Of a DNA stretch of 64,000 nt, positions 12,485-23,197 are shown piece by piece. The notes beneath the pieces were generated by a model. It saw nothing but the letters and a program-made list of their open reading frames with translations, was not told where the DNA came from and searched no databases. Origin of the DNA: Lineus longissimus (lineage: Eukaryota; Nemertea; Pilidiophora; Heteronemertea; Lineidae); assembly GCF_910592395.1 (NCBI RefSeq), contig NC_088313.1, forward strand, positions 7,688,501 to 7,752,500, in the 5' to 3' direction. The position numbers were made by a program, and so were the translations under genes. How positions within the stretch are numbered: the first letter of the stretch is position 1; every line of letters begins with the position of its first letter.

Positions 12485-12487
12485 AGT

Positions 12488-12760
12488 GTAACTATAGCAC
12501 GTTTCTTAACCGATAAAGCTATGAACCTGAATTTTGGTACACATGACTCCCTACGTCACACCAAATTTCGGTCTGATTTGATTCTCGACTTGGCCACCAG
12601 GAAGCCAAAACTAAAAAGGTAAAAAAGTGCAATATCTCCGTTATTAATCTCCGCCGTAGGGTGAGACTTTTGTACTACTACTCTAGGGCATTTATTCTCA
12701 CCAAGAAAATTATTCCAGCACACTCGTCTACAGTTGGAAGTTGTCTTTCCATATAGTGTT
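12488..12760 (+). repeat. R1 repeat, right piece
   Basis: Continuation of the R1 copy split at 10554. It has GCACGTTTCTTAACCG, CTCGACTTGGCCACCAGGAAGCC and a tail (TTCCAGCACACTCGTCTACAG) shared with the copy ending near 17430. Confidence 0.75.
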
Positions 12761-13037
12761 TCAGCTCAAGCAGAATAACAGAGCGCACACCCTGTCGCCC
12801 TTTTAAAAAAAATTATGCTCTGGCTTCAAAATTAAATAAAAAAGTAGTTTTTTTGTCGTACCGAAAAGTGTTTCCTTGGTCTTCCTCCTAAACTTAGTTG
12901 AATGGAGTACTTTGTCTGATGCAAATAATATGTTCATGTGAATCTTCAACTAACACCTTGATGGCAATGGTCATTAGTTTATGTGTATTATGCACCCTGT
13001 GCCCGTAGTAAATTTATTTATACAGAATTACAATGTA

Positions 13038-13215
13038 CAGTAGAACCTCTTTATTAAGGACACCCTCGGGACTGACAAGTGCTGTCCTTAATAGAGAGGT
13101 GTACTGATTAGAGAGGTCAAATTGAATGGAAATAACCAATTTAAGACCAAAACTAGTGTCTTTGATAGACAGGTTGTCCTTATAAGAGAGCTGTCCGCTA
13201 AGAGAGGTTCTAATG
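13038..13215. mobile_element. Small Tigger-like MITE
   Basis: It starts CAGTAGAACCTCT after a TA and ends in the degenerate inverse AGAGAGGTTCTAATG. The interior alternates GTGCTGTCCTTAATAGAGAGG-type units. It is non-coding. A second, shorter relative lies at 13411. Confidence 0.6.
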
Positions 13216-13410
13216 AATTGCTCAATTTAGAATCACCTAGAACAACTGGCTGGTCCATTTAGCAATGATCCCGGTGCAATATCTCTGTCAGAGAAAAATC
13301 CTTTTGAAGGCGAAAAAACACCCCAAGTAGGTCATCATTTGAAGGAAATTGCATTGGTTGACAAGGTTATTGTCCTTCATGATATGGTTTGTTTTGAGTC
13401 TGTACATGTG

Positions 13411-13550
13411 CAGTAGAACCTCTCTATTAGGAGTCCCTCGGCACTGACAAGTGCTGTCCTTGAGGTGTACAGATTAGAGAGGTCAATTTGAATGTCAGCA
13501 ACCAATTTGGGTCCAAAACTAGTGGTGGAGAGGGTGTCCTTTTATAGATA
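13411..13550. mobile_element. Truncated Tigger-like MITE
   Basis: It begins CAGTAGAACCTCTCTATTAG and follows the 13038 copy through GACAAGTGCTGTCCTT and CCAAAACTAGTG. The right end is lost. Confidence 0.5.
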
Positions 13551-13649
13551 TTGGTGGCAGAATATTTTCGTGTGCAAGACCTTAACGCGAAATTAGTGCA
13601 CACAATTCTTTTCTGTTCTATTCTACGGTAGAACTTTCAAAAACCGAGG

Positions 13650-13840
13650 TCATGCTATTTTCTGCAATCAAGTGGCTTGGTGTCATGCCAAGCAGCCAAG
13701 AGGTCCCTGGTTCAAACCCTAGGCAAGACCTTAGGCCAGTCTCTTTGTCTAACTTGCCGTGCTCCACCCATGGGAATTGGGTATCAGTCAAGTGCTAGAG
13801 CTAGCTGCCTGTTGATCATGCAACTAATCATGTTCTTCTA
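13650..13840 (+). repeat. Possible tRNA-derived SINE fragment
   Basis: Contains a B-box-like GGTTCAAACCC near 13708 and the SINE-like segment CTCCACCCATGGGAATTGGGTA near 13760. No clean A box or cloverleaf was found, so it is not called a tRNA. Confidence 0.4.
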
Positions 13841-13846
13841 AATGTT

Positions 13847-16373
13847 TTTAGCTCAGCTGACAAAGTCAGCGGAGCTAGTCAAATAGCTATTCAATTGGTG
13901 TCCGTCCTTCCATCCTTCCATCCAGCCATCTGTAGACAAAGTTGGGCATTTTGTAATCATACAACCGAGGCACTTCAAATCTAGTCTTGCTTATAAACAC
14001 CGCAGAAAATGTTGCTTACGGAAAAAAAATTTGGGCGATTCGACTCAAATTCAGCTCCCCAGGGGGCAAAATGCGTAAATGAAAAAACAATTTTTTGATG
14101 CTCTATTCCAGCAGATAAAAGCTTGAAATAAAGTTGAAAAGGTCTTCATGATACAGAAGTTTTGATATAAAATAGATTAGTGTCGATTTATATCACCAGT
14201 TGGCGGTAGTGAGCAAAACTGTTGTTTGACCCCGGATGACCCCGCTTTAAATTTTGCGCTGAGGTTACCTGGCGAACTATCATCAAGAAAATGGCGGCGA
14301 CCTTTTTATTTCTACCGGAGCGATGATTTGTAAGTGACAAATTTTCTTATTGAAGCCTTTACGGTAATGTATTTTGGTACGAAACTTCACACGTTTATAG
14401 AAAAGATCAACGAGAATGTGTTCAAATGCCCTCATAACGATGAGTTCAACGGAATTTGGTCAAAACAACCTTCGAATGGAGTCCACTTTCTTTGCGAAAT
14501 TGAAGCAACGACCTCATTATTTATCGTAATTTATGCAGATCTGAGTCCAGCTGATGGGTGATGTTCTGATTTGTGTTCAAACAATTGGAAACTTCGTAAA
14601 TTAGTTCTATTAATTCTACTATTCTGCAGGAGTATATTATAGCCATTGTTGTTGACAGCTAAAAGCACGAAAACTTTGTTGTTGATCGTCGGGGCGGATT
14701 GATATGTGGTTGTGCGTCCAAGGCGATTAGGTCATTCAGTTAGTTTGAGAAAGATCATGAACATAAAGATGCGTGTTGTGTTATCATAACCGGAAAATAA
14801 GTTTAAGTTATTATTAGTACTACGATTCTTACATGAGTAAAAAGTAGACGTTTTAAGCAACACAATTATGTTACTCCCGTAAAAAACTGTCAATTCTCCT
14901 TACCACAGAAGCCAAGCCATTGCTGTTATAGTGTTAAGTTATGCAGGGGCTTAATCAATTACCTGCACTCCCTGTGGGGTGAATAACATTACCTTTTGAA
15001 CAGCTGGCTGTAGGGGGATGATTGGAACAGCCGGTATACCTGCTGACCTGCTGAACCCAGGTTAATGTTATTTTCAATCCACGATTGCAGGTCACCTGAT
15101 TTTCGAGATTTCGCGGGAAATGAAATTGTAAACAAACGCATGTGTGCAGTTCAAATGTAAAAAAAATGTATTTTTGGTACTTTTGGTTGCTGGACTTGGG
15201 TTTTCCCACAGTTAGGAGCTGGGGTCAAATTGGTGGTCAATTGTTTATGGGTGCTGTTTTAGTCAGAGGTAGCCCTTGATTATGAAGGGATTTTCAAATT
15301 AAGGTGACCATGGTCTTTTTTATGTGCTCACCACAGCTTTCAATACTTGATGTATCTGAAGAGGCGTGCGGAACCTGACATGGCCTTACCAAGGAGCTGC
15401 TCACGGTGCTGAACTTCTAGCTTGCCTGTCGACTAAGTGCCTTTTTGGCCGAGACATTGCTACATGTAGGAGGAGCACGCATTTTAAATTTATAGTAGTG
15501 ATAGTACAGTTGGTTCGAGCCATTTGGAAGCCGACATTTGAAGGCCTATCTGGGTTCTCCTTCTTCTTCGTATAAAAAGGGGCATATTGCTGACTAAGGA
15601 ACAAGGCATATTGACATTGCCTCATCATCTCTATCGGACCAATTGATATACTTTTATATGCACGCATACATCACGCCATTTCAGGGTCCGAGTCTGTGGA
15701 CAATTGGTTTGATTAATTTGTCTCTTCGATATTGCTCCTTTATTGCATTAGATTTTCATCGCAATTCAATCTATTCAAGATGTAGCCAATTTGAACCTGT
15801 CTGCGCCAAGGATAGATCGACTCACTAGGGATACGCAGTAGAGCACAATGTCATGACCCTTTGTATTGTAAATTCCAACCACCTGCAGGACAGGTCAATT
15901 TCTCTCAATAAAATTAATTTTGTTGACTCCTGTAATCTTTACCTTATTAAAAAAGAGACAGTGGTGTTAGTCCCAAACTGGTCATTTCTATTCATTTTGA
16001 CCTCTGTTAAATCAGGATACCTCTCAATTACAGACAGCATTTTGTATCCTTGTGCTGTACAACCCAGCCTGGACATACCACAGCTGTCCATAGAGAAGTC
16101 TCATCCTCTCTGACACTTCTTTTCTGTAAAGCTACCGATACAACATACTGAACTAGGGATATATTCCGTTGCCTCTTGTAATATTTACATACCATGGCTG
16201 ATTAGTTCAATCATATTTCATCCAGCTGGCAGCTCTGCATTGGAAATTTTAGTGGTATAACGTGTTCTCTTGACCTTCAAACAGTAGTATAAAGCCGATA
16301 TTTACTACTTTACACCCTCAGTCCTATGTTATTAGGTCATCCAGCTGAGCGCCAGGCCCTTGGGCCTCTTGTT
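13847..16373 (+). repeat. R2 repeat, long copy
   Basis: The left end TTTAGCTCAGCTGACAAAG forms a stem-loop with the following GTCAGCGGAGCTAG. The right end CAGGCCCTTGGGCCTCTTGT carries the palindrome AGGCCCTTGGGCCT. The same two ends bound the R2 copy at 24743-27497. The first ~835 bp (to 14680) is nearly identical to 55307-56151. At 14290 GAAAATGGCGGCGACC is followed by TTTGTAAGTG, an ATG and a splice donor that recur in all copies. That the two ends belong to one element is inferred from the nested copy. Other ORFs inside look like noise. Confidence 0.55.
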
Positions 16374-16849
16374 CCAATATGCCAGGGTTAAATTGTGAGT
16401 TCTGATAAAAACGTCTTCAATAATTTCATCAAGTCCCAAAAACCCAAAACTTAAGCTTCTCTTTCCAGGTATATTTGGGTGGAGCATTATCGTTGTACCT
16501 ACACCAAGTGAGGGAGCAAGGATGCCAAAAAAGGGCGTCAGTGGAAACAGAAACATATTGGAAACTATCTACCGCTGATCAGCATACCGGAAATAATGGA
16601 CTACCTGCGTCAGATGGGCTGGCTGATACCAAGGTTACCTAAGTAGAAAAAGATTGAGACATTTTAAATTTCTCATAGTAACCGTGCAGATGATGTGAGT
16701 GCCATATGATGGTGCATCAATTTGACAGTGTGTTCCAATAACCCATGTTTTGCCCACAATGGTAAGTAGTTTACCATTTTATGCATGCACCATGTCACTA
16801 AATTACAGGTTGTCCTAGAAAATATAACTGCCAAATTTTAGCACCTTTT

Positions 16850-17430
16850 TGGCTCTACAACACCGCAGTGTCCGTCGTCACTGTATCCTATTTCAAAAAC
16901 AGTGGCATGTTTCTTAACTGCCAAAGCTATGACATTTAAACTTAGTGCAAATGACCCCCTGGGTGAGATGACCTCTGACAATGAGTTTCGGTCTGATCTG
17001 ATTCTTGACTTGGCAACCAGGGTCCAGAAATGTGTGATATCTCTCTTATGAGTGACTCGCTTTCAATAAATTTTTTATGGAAGCAAGGATACATCTCATA
17101 TAATACGGGTTTTTGATTTGACTTTATTTTCAAGGTCACTGAGATCTGCGTAAATTGGCCGTTTGAGTGTAACACTATTACAGCACGTTTTTTAACCGCT
17201 AAAGCTATGAATCTGAAATTTGGTACACATGACTCCCTACGTCATATAACCGCGGACACTAAATTTCGGTCTGATTTGATTCTCGACTCCGCCACCAGGA
17301 GGCCAAAACTAAAAAACATAAAAAAGTGCAATATCTCGGTTATTAGTCGCTGTAGGGTGAGACTTTTGAACTAGGGCATTATTCTCACCAACAAAATTAT
17401 TCCAGCACACTCGTCTACAGGTGGAAGTTG
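16850..17430 (+). repeat. R1 repeat copy
   Basis: It contains two R1 units: GGCATGTTTCTTAACTGCC ... CTTGACTTGGCAACCAGG, then GCACGTTTTTTAACCGC ... CCGCCACCAGGAGGCC. The tail TTCCAGCACACTCGTCTACAG is shared with the 12488-12760 copy. Its CTCF-like and nuclear-receptor-like sites are mutated. Confidence 0.7.
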
Positions 17431-17754
17431 TGTATGTAGGTAAAGACAGCAATGCATGGGAAAACATCAATAAAGCAGTCTTGTCCGTATTTCAATCGAG
17501 GAAATCTGGGCTCCAGTGCCAGTGGCAGTGTGAAAGTGCTATGGCAATACACAGAGGAGTACATAGAGGCAAGACATAGAACAAACCTCTATTTCAACCG
17601 GTACCACGGTACCTAAAAAGCAGGTACACATGCTTACGATGTATACAATGTATGCTATTTTGCGGTCTATCTGCTGACACTGAGTTTGTGTACATTAATG
17701 CATGGTATCTATACAGCGATGATTTACAATGTAACTACAATAGTCTACATCGAT

Positions 17755-20019
17755 AGTCTACATCAATTTTGTCGATTTTGTAGTCCTCATTTTGACACAA
17801 GCAAACTCTCTAAAGCTTTCAAAAGACTGGACATATTGTGCCATCTTTGTTCCTAATAATTTTATTGGGGTATGTGATCCCCACCCTCTCTGTCGATGCT
17901 GTTTTGACCATGTCAGCCATGCTGCAGAAATTGACTTTTTGAGACGCGGCATGGCTCAGTGTAAATTACTGTAAACCCTTTCACCTTGCAGGATAACTTA
18001 CCTTGAACCGTTTTATATGGATAGTTGTTGGGGCCCCCAGAAACAAATATATTAATGCTATCCCCATCCAATTCATCGGTGAGATCGCCTAGATAACGAC
18101 CACATTCAGGGTTCCACTGATCCTCTCGGTGAATATATATGCAGCTATCCGTATCATAATAGAGTACCCTCACCTAGCGGCTCTAGGATGCTTAACAATT
18201 TCAGCCGCGCATGCGCAGTGGTGTAGCAGGCTATAGCTATGTTGGCAGTTTTCAGCGGCTCAACGAAGGCATCCACGGTGGTTTACTGAACCCTGACCAT
18301 TTCATCATTCACAAAGTACACGTCGCTTATTTGGGATGCGGGGTCCAGAAGCAAATTTATGAGTACATCTGGGTCTTTCACGTAGATTGTCTGCCCAAGG
18401 TTAGAGCGCTGGCCAAGTTTTCCCAAGAATCCGTTGAGCATTGTCTTCGCTAATGACCGCATCCCTAGGTTGTGTTCAATGGCCTTGGGATCAAGGGCGA
18501 TCCCTTCATGCTCCTCATAATCTCGCAAATATTCCTTGCGGGCCTCCTCAGAGTCGCAGCCGCAGGGCCAGACAGAGGCCTGCTGCTTCAGCTGCAAAAC
18601 GTATTGATGTACTCCTTAAAAAGGGCTGTGGAGGTTATTTTGTAGTGTCAGACTTCGTGCACAGCCACCGCCACATAAACCATTTCAATAGCCTTGTGCA
18701 ACTCCACTGACACCCACGAATCGTGAAGGGCACACGCTCCTCAGCCGAGTGGTTGCACTCGGCCTGCTGAAGGGTGTCAGCGCAGGTACTACACAGAGGG
18801 AACAGTAATTTACCATTGCTCCTGTAGGGTAAGACAGGGTAAAATAAGTGTACCGTATTCCTGGTTTATCTTATACGGTAACGTAATGCTTGGTGAATAA
18901 CTAATAACGCCGGTTATAAACACACACAACTTTACTCTCGTGAACTCGAAACACCCACCTCAGATGTTGTACATATAGATGGCACCACCAACTGGTGTGC
19001 TTCAAACTTAAAGGGCCAGTGGCCTCACGATACAATAAGTTACGCGGTGGTAACACAATGCACTTTATCAAACCTTGATATTTTGACACATCTGTACTCA
19101 AATTATCCGTGAGTATTTCGGGATGACCAGTGGGATACTTACAGTATTTGTTTACCCACGGATAAAGTGAGCACACGTCCACATACTTAACACTTTCACC
19201 AATACCTGCCTCATAATAGAGACGCCCCGCATTTGTCTGACCTCTGTAAAAGGCGTCGCGTGGCTCCTGCGGGTCGACAATATCCAACTTTGAAATGTAC
19301 TAGGCCATTTCAGGATTTTTTTTTAGCTGGGGCTCGTAATCACACTCCAAAATTGTTTCCAGCTGGAAATCGCGTTTTGCCAACTCCTCCTCGCGCACGA
19401 CGTTACGCATCTTCAACTCGTGCATCGTCATATCCACAAAAGGGGAACACATCTGCCGGAACCGAAAACACCGTTCACACCCGTGGAATAGACATCTATA
19501 AAATTCGAACACCGTGTTACCGGCAAAGCCGTCAACTTTGAACCGACCAATGGCTTTCTCACCGCCGTTCCGTGCATGCTGGATAGCAACACCGCATGAG
19601 TGACTTACCCATTTCAGCCATTTAATGGCCTTAACTGAGCACTTATCCTTCGGCGCATATCCTTGTGGTGAGATTATGGCGATTGCTTCCTCTTGCAGGA
19701 ATTTCGACCTGTACACCAGGTTGCAGGCGGAGGCAATCGTCAGACAAGTTTTGAAAAGGTCGATCCCGGCCTCCGGCTTACCATTGCCTGTAACTGTGAG
19801 AAATAAATTCCTAAATTTACCGCAAGCCCTTCTTAGCACTTCCACATCGGATATGCAGTAGGAAAGAAGCTTCTCCTGAAGATCGAAATGGCCGTCTTTA
19901 TGGTCTTCATACCAGCCCAGGAAAGCTTCACGATCCTTCGGCTGCATTCCATCAGGGTCGTAGTACTGGTGTAGTCCTGGGTCCATATTCATAAACGTAC
20001 TTAAGTCAAAGTAAGGCAC
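17755..20019 (-). pseudogene. Family B DNA polymerase remnant, Polinton-type
   Basis: Reading leftwards from 20019, the order matches a viral/Polinton-type family B DNA polymerase. There is an exonuclease-III-like YCISDVEVLRRAC (~19850), a cysteine segment FHGCERCF (~19480), polymerase motif A VDVCSLYPWVNKY (~19160), a zinc-like C-x2-C...CNHS-AEER segment (~18740), motif B AKTMLNGFLGKLGQR (~18440), ACYTTAHARLKLL (~18210) and motif C YYDTDS (~18160). The tail reads GITYPNKIIRNK (~17870). It is broken by an extra ~170 bp near 18840-19010, in-frame stops (for example near 18270 and where a Trp would stand near 18660) and several frameshifts. The N-terminal exonuclease motifs I and II are missing. 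I see no capsid, integrase or terminal repeats nearby, so this is a lone fragment. Confidence 0.85.
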
Positions 20020-20197
20020 TTAAACGCCATCTTAATCTAAGCAACATACTTAAGTGAAATTCTATATGATACTTAACCTTAGTGACTTGCTCAAACATAC
20101 CCTTATATTTGAGACACCTCTGGGTCTGTCTTAACTTTAAGTTGTTTGGAGAAGTCACAAAACACAACGTTCATTTTGCGGCAAACCACCGTGAGAG

Positions 20198-21261
20198 ATG
20201 GCTGCGTTAATGTTGGCAGTGCAAATGGATTTGGATGCGAGGCGTGCTGCTATGCGTCGTGAGAGAATTTTTCGAGACAGAGTCCACCCACTTGAGATCT
20301 ACAACGACTTGCAATTATATCAACGCTACAGATTGGATAGGCAAACGATTCTTGACTTGGTCGATGCTGTCAGGAATTATATCGAGCCACAAACAGACCG
20401 AAACCATGCTTTGCCAGCCGACCTGAAGGTGCTTGCAACATTAAGATTTTATGCCTCGGGTTCATTCCAGGAAGTCACCGGGGATACGGTACACATTTCC
20501 CAACCCAGCATGAGCCGCATTATAACGCAAGTGACGGATGCACTGATTCATTTGCTACACAACATTAAATTAACATTAAATTCCCTGCGCTTCAAGACAT
20601 CCCTCGTATTTCTGCAGCATTTTATGAAATAGCGAACTTCCCTGGCATTATAGGGTTGATTGATGGTACGCATGTTTGGATCATTGGCCCTACTCATCAC
20701 GAATGGAGATACGTCAACAGGAAAAACTATTATTCTATCAACGTACAGGTGGTCATGGATGCTCATTATCGATTCATATACGTTGTAGCGAGATGGCCTG
20801 GAAGCACCCATGATTCGATCATTTTGAGAGAAAGTGGGCTAGCCGAAGTGATGGAAGTCTGGCAGGGTAATGAAGTCCTTCTAGGCGACAGCGGGTATCC
20901 AGTAAGACCATCGCTGATGACACCCTTCCTAAACCCAAACACCCCGCAGCAGCGACGATACAACCGTTCCCACAAAAGAACTCGATGCTTGGTAGAAAGG
21001 GGAATAGGCCAGTGGAAAAGGCGTTTCCATTGCCTCCATGGACAACTCCGCTATACACCGTCAAAAGCTTGCGGCATCATTTCTGCATGCGCAATGTTGC
21101 ATAATATTCCCATCGACAGAGGTCTCCCTGATTTTGACGAACAGCCAATCGAGCTACAGCCACAGCCTGACGACGATGATGACGATGTAGAAAATGTTGT
21201 TGCCTTTGGTCGACTTAACGGAGCAGCTGCGAGGAACCAAATAGTCAACCAACACTTCTAA
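20198..21261 (+). pseudogene. HARBI1-like transposase, one frameshift
   Basis: A PIF/Harbinger DDE transposase starts at ATG 20198. The N-terminal half has the helix-turn-helix region (LPADLKVLATLRFYASGSF, ISQPSMSRII). The C-terminal half has all three catalytic positions: DGTHVW (~20660), LGDSGYP (~20882) and LVERGIGQWKRRF (~20995). It ends with a poly-Asp tail. A tandem duplication of AACATTAAATT (20561-20571, 20572-20582) adds 11 bp and shifts the frame between the halves; it appears to be the only lesion. A Myb/SANT-partner-type exon converges from the right. Terminal repeats were not found, so it could also be a decayed domesticated copy. Confidence 0.9.
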
Positions 21262-21363
21262 GGTGAGTAAAAGCGAAGAAAAAAGGAGAGATTATAATGA
21301 TAAATTTATTTCAAGAGACCATCAAACAGAACATCCTTTAGGGGCCTAGATGTACATGCACTT

Positions 21364-21796
21364 CTACAGAGAGGTGTATGCGTAATTTCCAAATGATTGA
21401 CCATCATTTCTGTGTGAAAATGAATAAATTTCAGCTGGCTGTTTTTCTAACTTATTCTTTTTTATCTTCAAAACATCAATTTCTAAATTTAATTTATTTT
21501 TTTCTAATTTCAGTTTTTCAATCTCCAAGTTAGCCCTTTCCTTCTCAAGGATCAATGGCTCCTTTTGCATGCTCACTAATTCATTCTTATCTTCTTCCTT
21601 CTTTCCTTTTTTTTGTTTTTCATTCTCTGATTCGGGCACAGGTGGACATGGATTTGGCAACGCTGAAGGAGGAGCACGTTTTTGCATAATTCGTTGTAAT
21701 CTGCTTGGGGGACCAACGGCACCCGAGACTTGCCTGTGCTCTTGTGTACAGGACGTATAATTGAGACGTAGAGTTTGCTCATCATCGGTGATGGTA
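21364..21796 (-). CDS. Coiled-coil exon, likely Myb/SANT partner C-terminus
   Basis: A polypyrimidine tract and AG (TGTTATTTCAG) precede this exon at 21797. The frame then runs DDEQTLRLNY ... PPSRLQRIMQKRAPP, a Pro-rich spacer, then a long Lys/Glu/Leu coiled coil (LEKERANLEIEKLKLEKNK), ending YAYTSL. Charged coiled-coil C-termini like this are usual in the Myb/SANT-like proteins that accompany Harbinger transposases, and it converges on the transposase at 20198-21261. The DNA-binding exon was not found; the BEL insertion at 22007 and the zinc-finger gene tail lie directly upstream. Confidence 0.5.
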
Positions 21797-21893
21797 CTGA
21801 AATAACAATGACAGTTTTTCACAAAATATGGTTCAAGAAACACCAACCTTGACTTTTCAGCAATGTTAATTTGGAAATATTTGCCAATAATGG

Positions 21894-22001
21894 CTAAAGA
21901 GTTATGAAATTAAATTGATGTAGCAGTGAACATTTCAAACTGTTAAAATTGTCAGAAATCTGCAGCTCCACCTCTGTTTTGATAGAAGACATAACTGAAA
22001 T
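21894..22001 (-). pseudogene. Displaced C-terminal codons of zinc-finger gene
   Basis: Directly across the BEL element from the zinc-finger ORF, this segment continues that ORF's frame through one AGCAT copy and stops at TAG (21894-21896), giving 35 residues. It includes IKTE, a sumoylation-type motif common in zinc-finger proteins. This is what the gene would have ended with before the insertion. A spliced ending is an alternative. Confidence 0.65.
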
Positions 22002-22006
22002 AGCAT
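22002..22006. repeat. BEL target-site duplication, left
   Basis: AGCAT, repeated at 31908-31912. Five bp is typical of BEL/Pao. Confidence 0.85.
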
Positions 22007-22197
22007 TGGTTATTAGACTCTTAGACGATATAAAACATAACAGTTCTTCCGCTTTATTCAGGAATTCTTTGCTACAAAATTCGATCTCCGTCCTTCTTCT
22101 TCAGCGCGCCATTCGACCCCCGCGGACCAAGTCCGTACCAGCCGGATGTGAGCCGAAGACAGTCACATCCTACTGGGAAACTATTAACTCCTATCCA
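22007..22197 (-). repeat. BEL 3' LTR
   Basis: TGGTTATTAG...CCTATCCA on the plus strand, ending in TGG/CCA inverted triplets. The minus strand contains AATAAA, a candidate polyadenylation signal. One base differs from the 5' LTR (T against C in AAGTCCG(T/C)ACC). Confidence 0.95.
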
Positions 22198-22949
22198 TCC
22201 TCCCTTCCCCGTTAAAACCTTAACGGTAATCAAATCTATTAAACTTATGTACATGTGTATACTATTGATAATCAATGTCCCAACTGATAGAACCCCAAAT
22301 TTAACCTATTGAGTACTGGACTCACAGTTGTTCAAAAACTATGCTTAAAAGGCTTATGCCGAGTTTAAAGTGAAATGAAGTTTTGTTAACAAATACCAGC
22401 TGAACCCGGAATATTCATAAAATGACAGTCCATAATAATTTCCGGTAACGTATCCTGACTGACTTTACAGTAGGTTCAGCTTGACTAATGCAGATCAACT
22501 GTCTATAGAATATATCCAATAGTGAATCACTATTCCATCTATACTCTTTGAAAATGCCAATTTTTGTCCGTCTGTCCATCTGTTATGGAACACAGAATTC
22601 TCAACTTCCACAATTATGCACAAAGAATGAAACGGTTGAAACTCTGAATACTGTCATCCACAAAAAACTGTAACGTGTTGGTTGATATGGTTTAATGAAA
22701 AACAAGTAACCCCAAGCAATTTTGCTCCCAATTTTAATTATCAACCCATTTTGATTAAGTCTAAACAAACTGATTGTTAGCATTCAGAATTTCTGTTGTT
22801 TCATTAAGTTCACCATTGTCCGGATAGTGACTGATAAGCACTATTTCAAAAAGGTCTCTACACGTATCCAAGTGTCCATTTCACAAAAAGGATATCCATA
22901 ATGATAAGTCTATTAAATGTCACTGTCCTCGAGCAAGGCACTTCTCGAT

Positions 22950-23185
22950 GATGGTTAACATGGCTTGGGCACTATGCACGAACGATCTGCGACCAGCATG
23001 GCTTGGGCACCATGCACCACGAACGATCTGCGACCAGCATGGCTTGGGCACCACGCACCAATAACGACAGCAAGCATGGACTGGGCACCATGCACCAATA
23101 AGCGACAGCAAGCGTGGCCTGGGCACCACGCACCAATAAACAACAGCAAGCGTGGCCTGGGCACCACGCACAAATAAAATGAAAG
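22950..23185. repeat. Tandem repeat, ~41 bp unit, 5-6 copies
   Basis: Units read CATGGCTTGGGCACCATGCACC plus a variable AACGATCTGCGACCAG-type or AATAAGCGACAGCAAG-type spacer. It lies at the 3' side of the BEL pol frame. Long frames on both strands here are repeat artefacts. Confidence 0.8.
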
Positions 23186-23197
23186 CAAGCAAACATG

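Noticed and set aside
14334-14561. ORF shared by two R2 copies (14334 and 55889)
   Set aside because: It is conserved only because the two repeats are nearly identical throughout; surrounding non-coding sequence is equally conserved and the frames stop differently.
13847-14680. LTR pair formed by 13847-14680 and 55307-56151
   Set aside because: The two copies are 41 kb apart, in the same orientation, without common flanks or retroviral genes between them as a unit; the left-end hairpin family explains them better.
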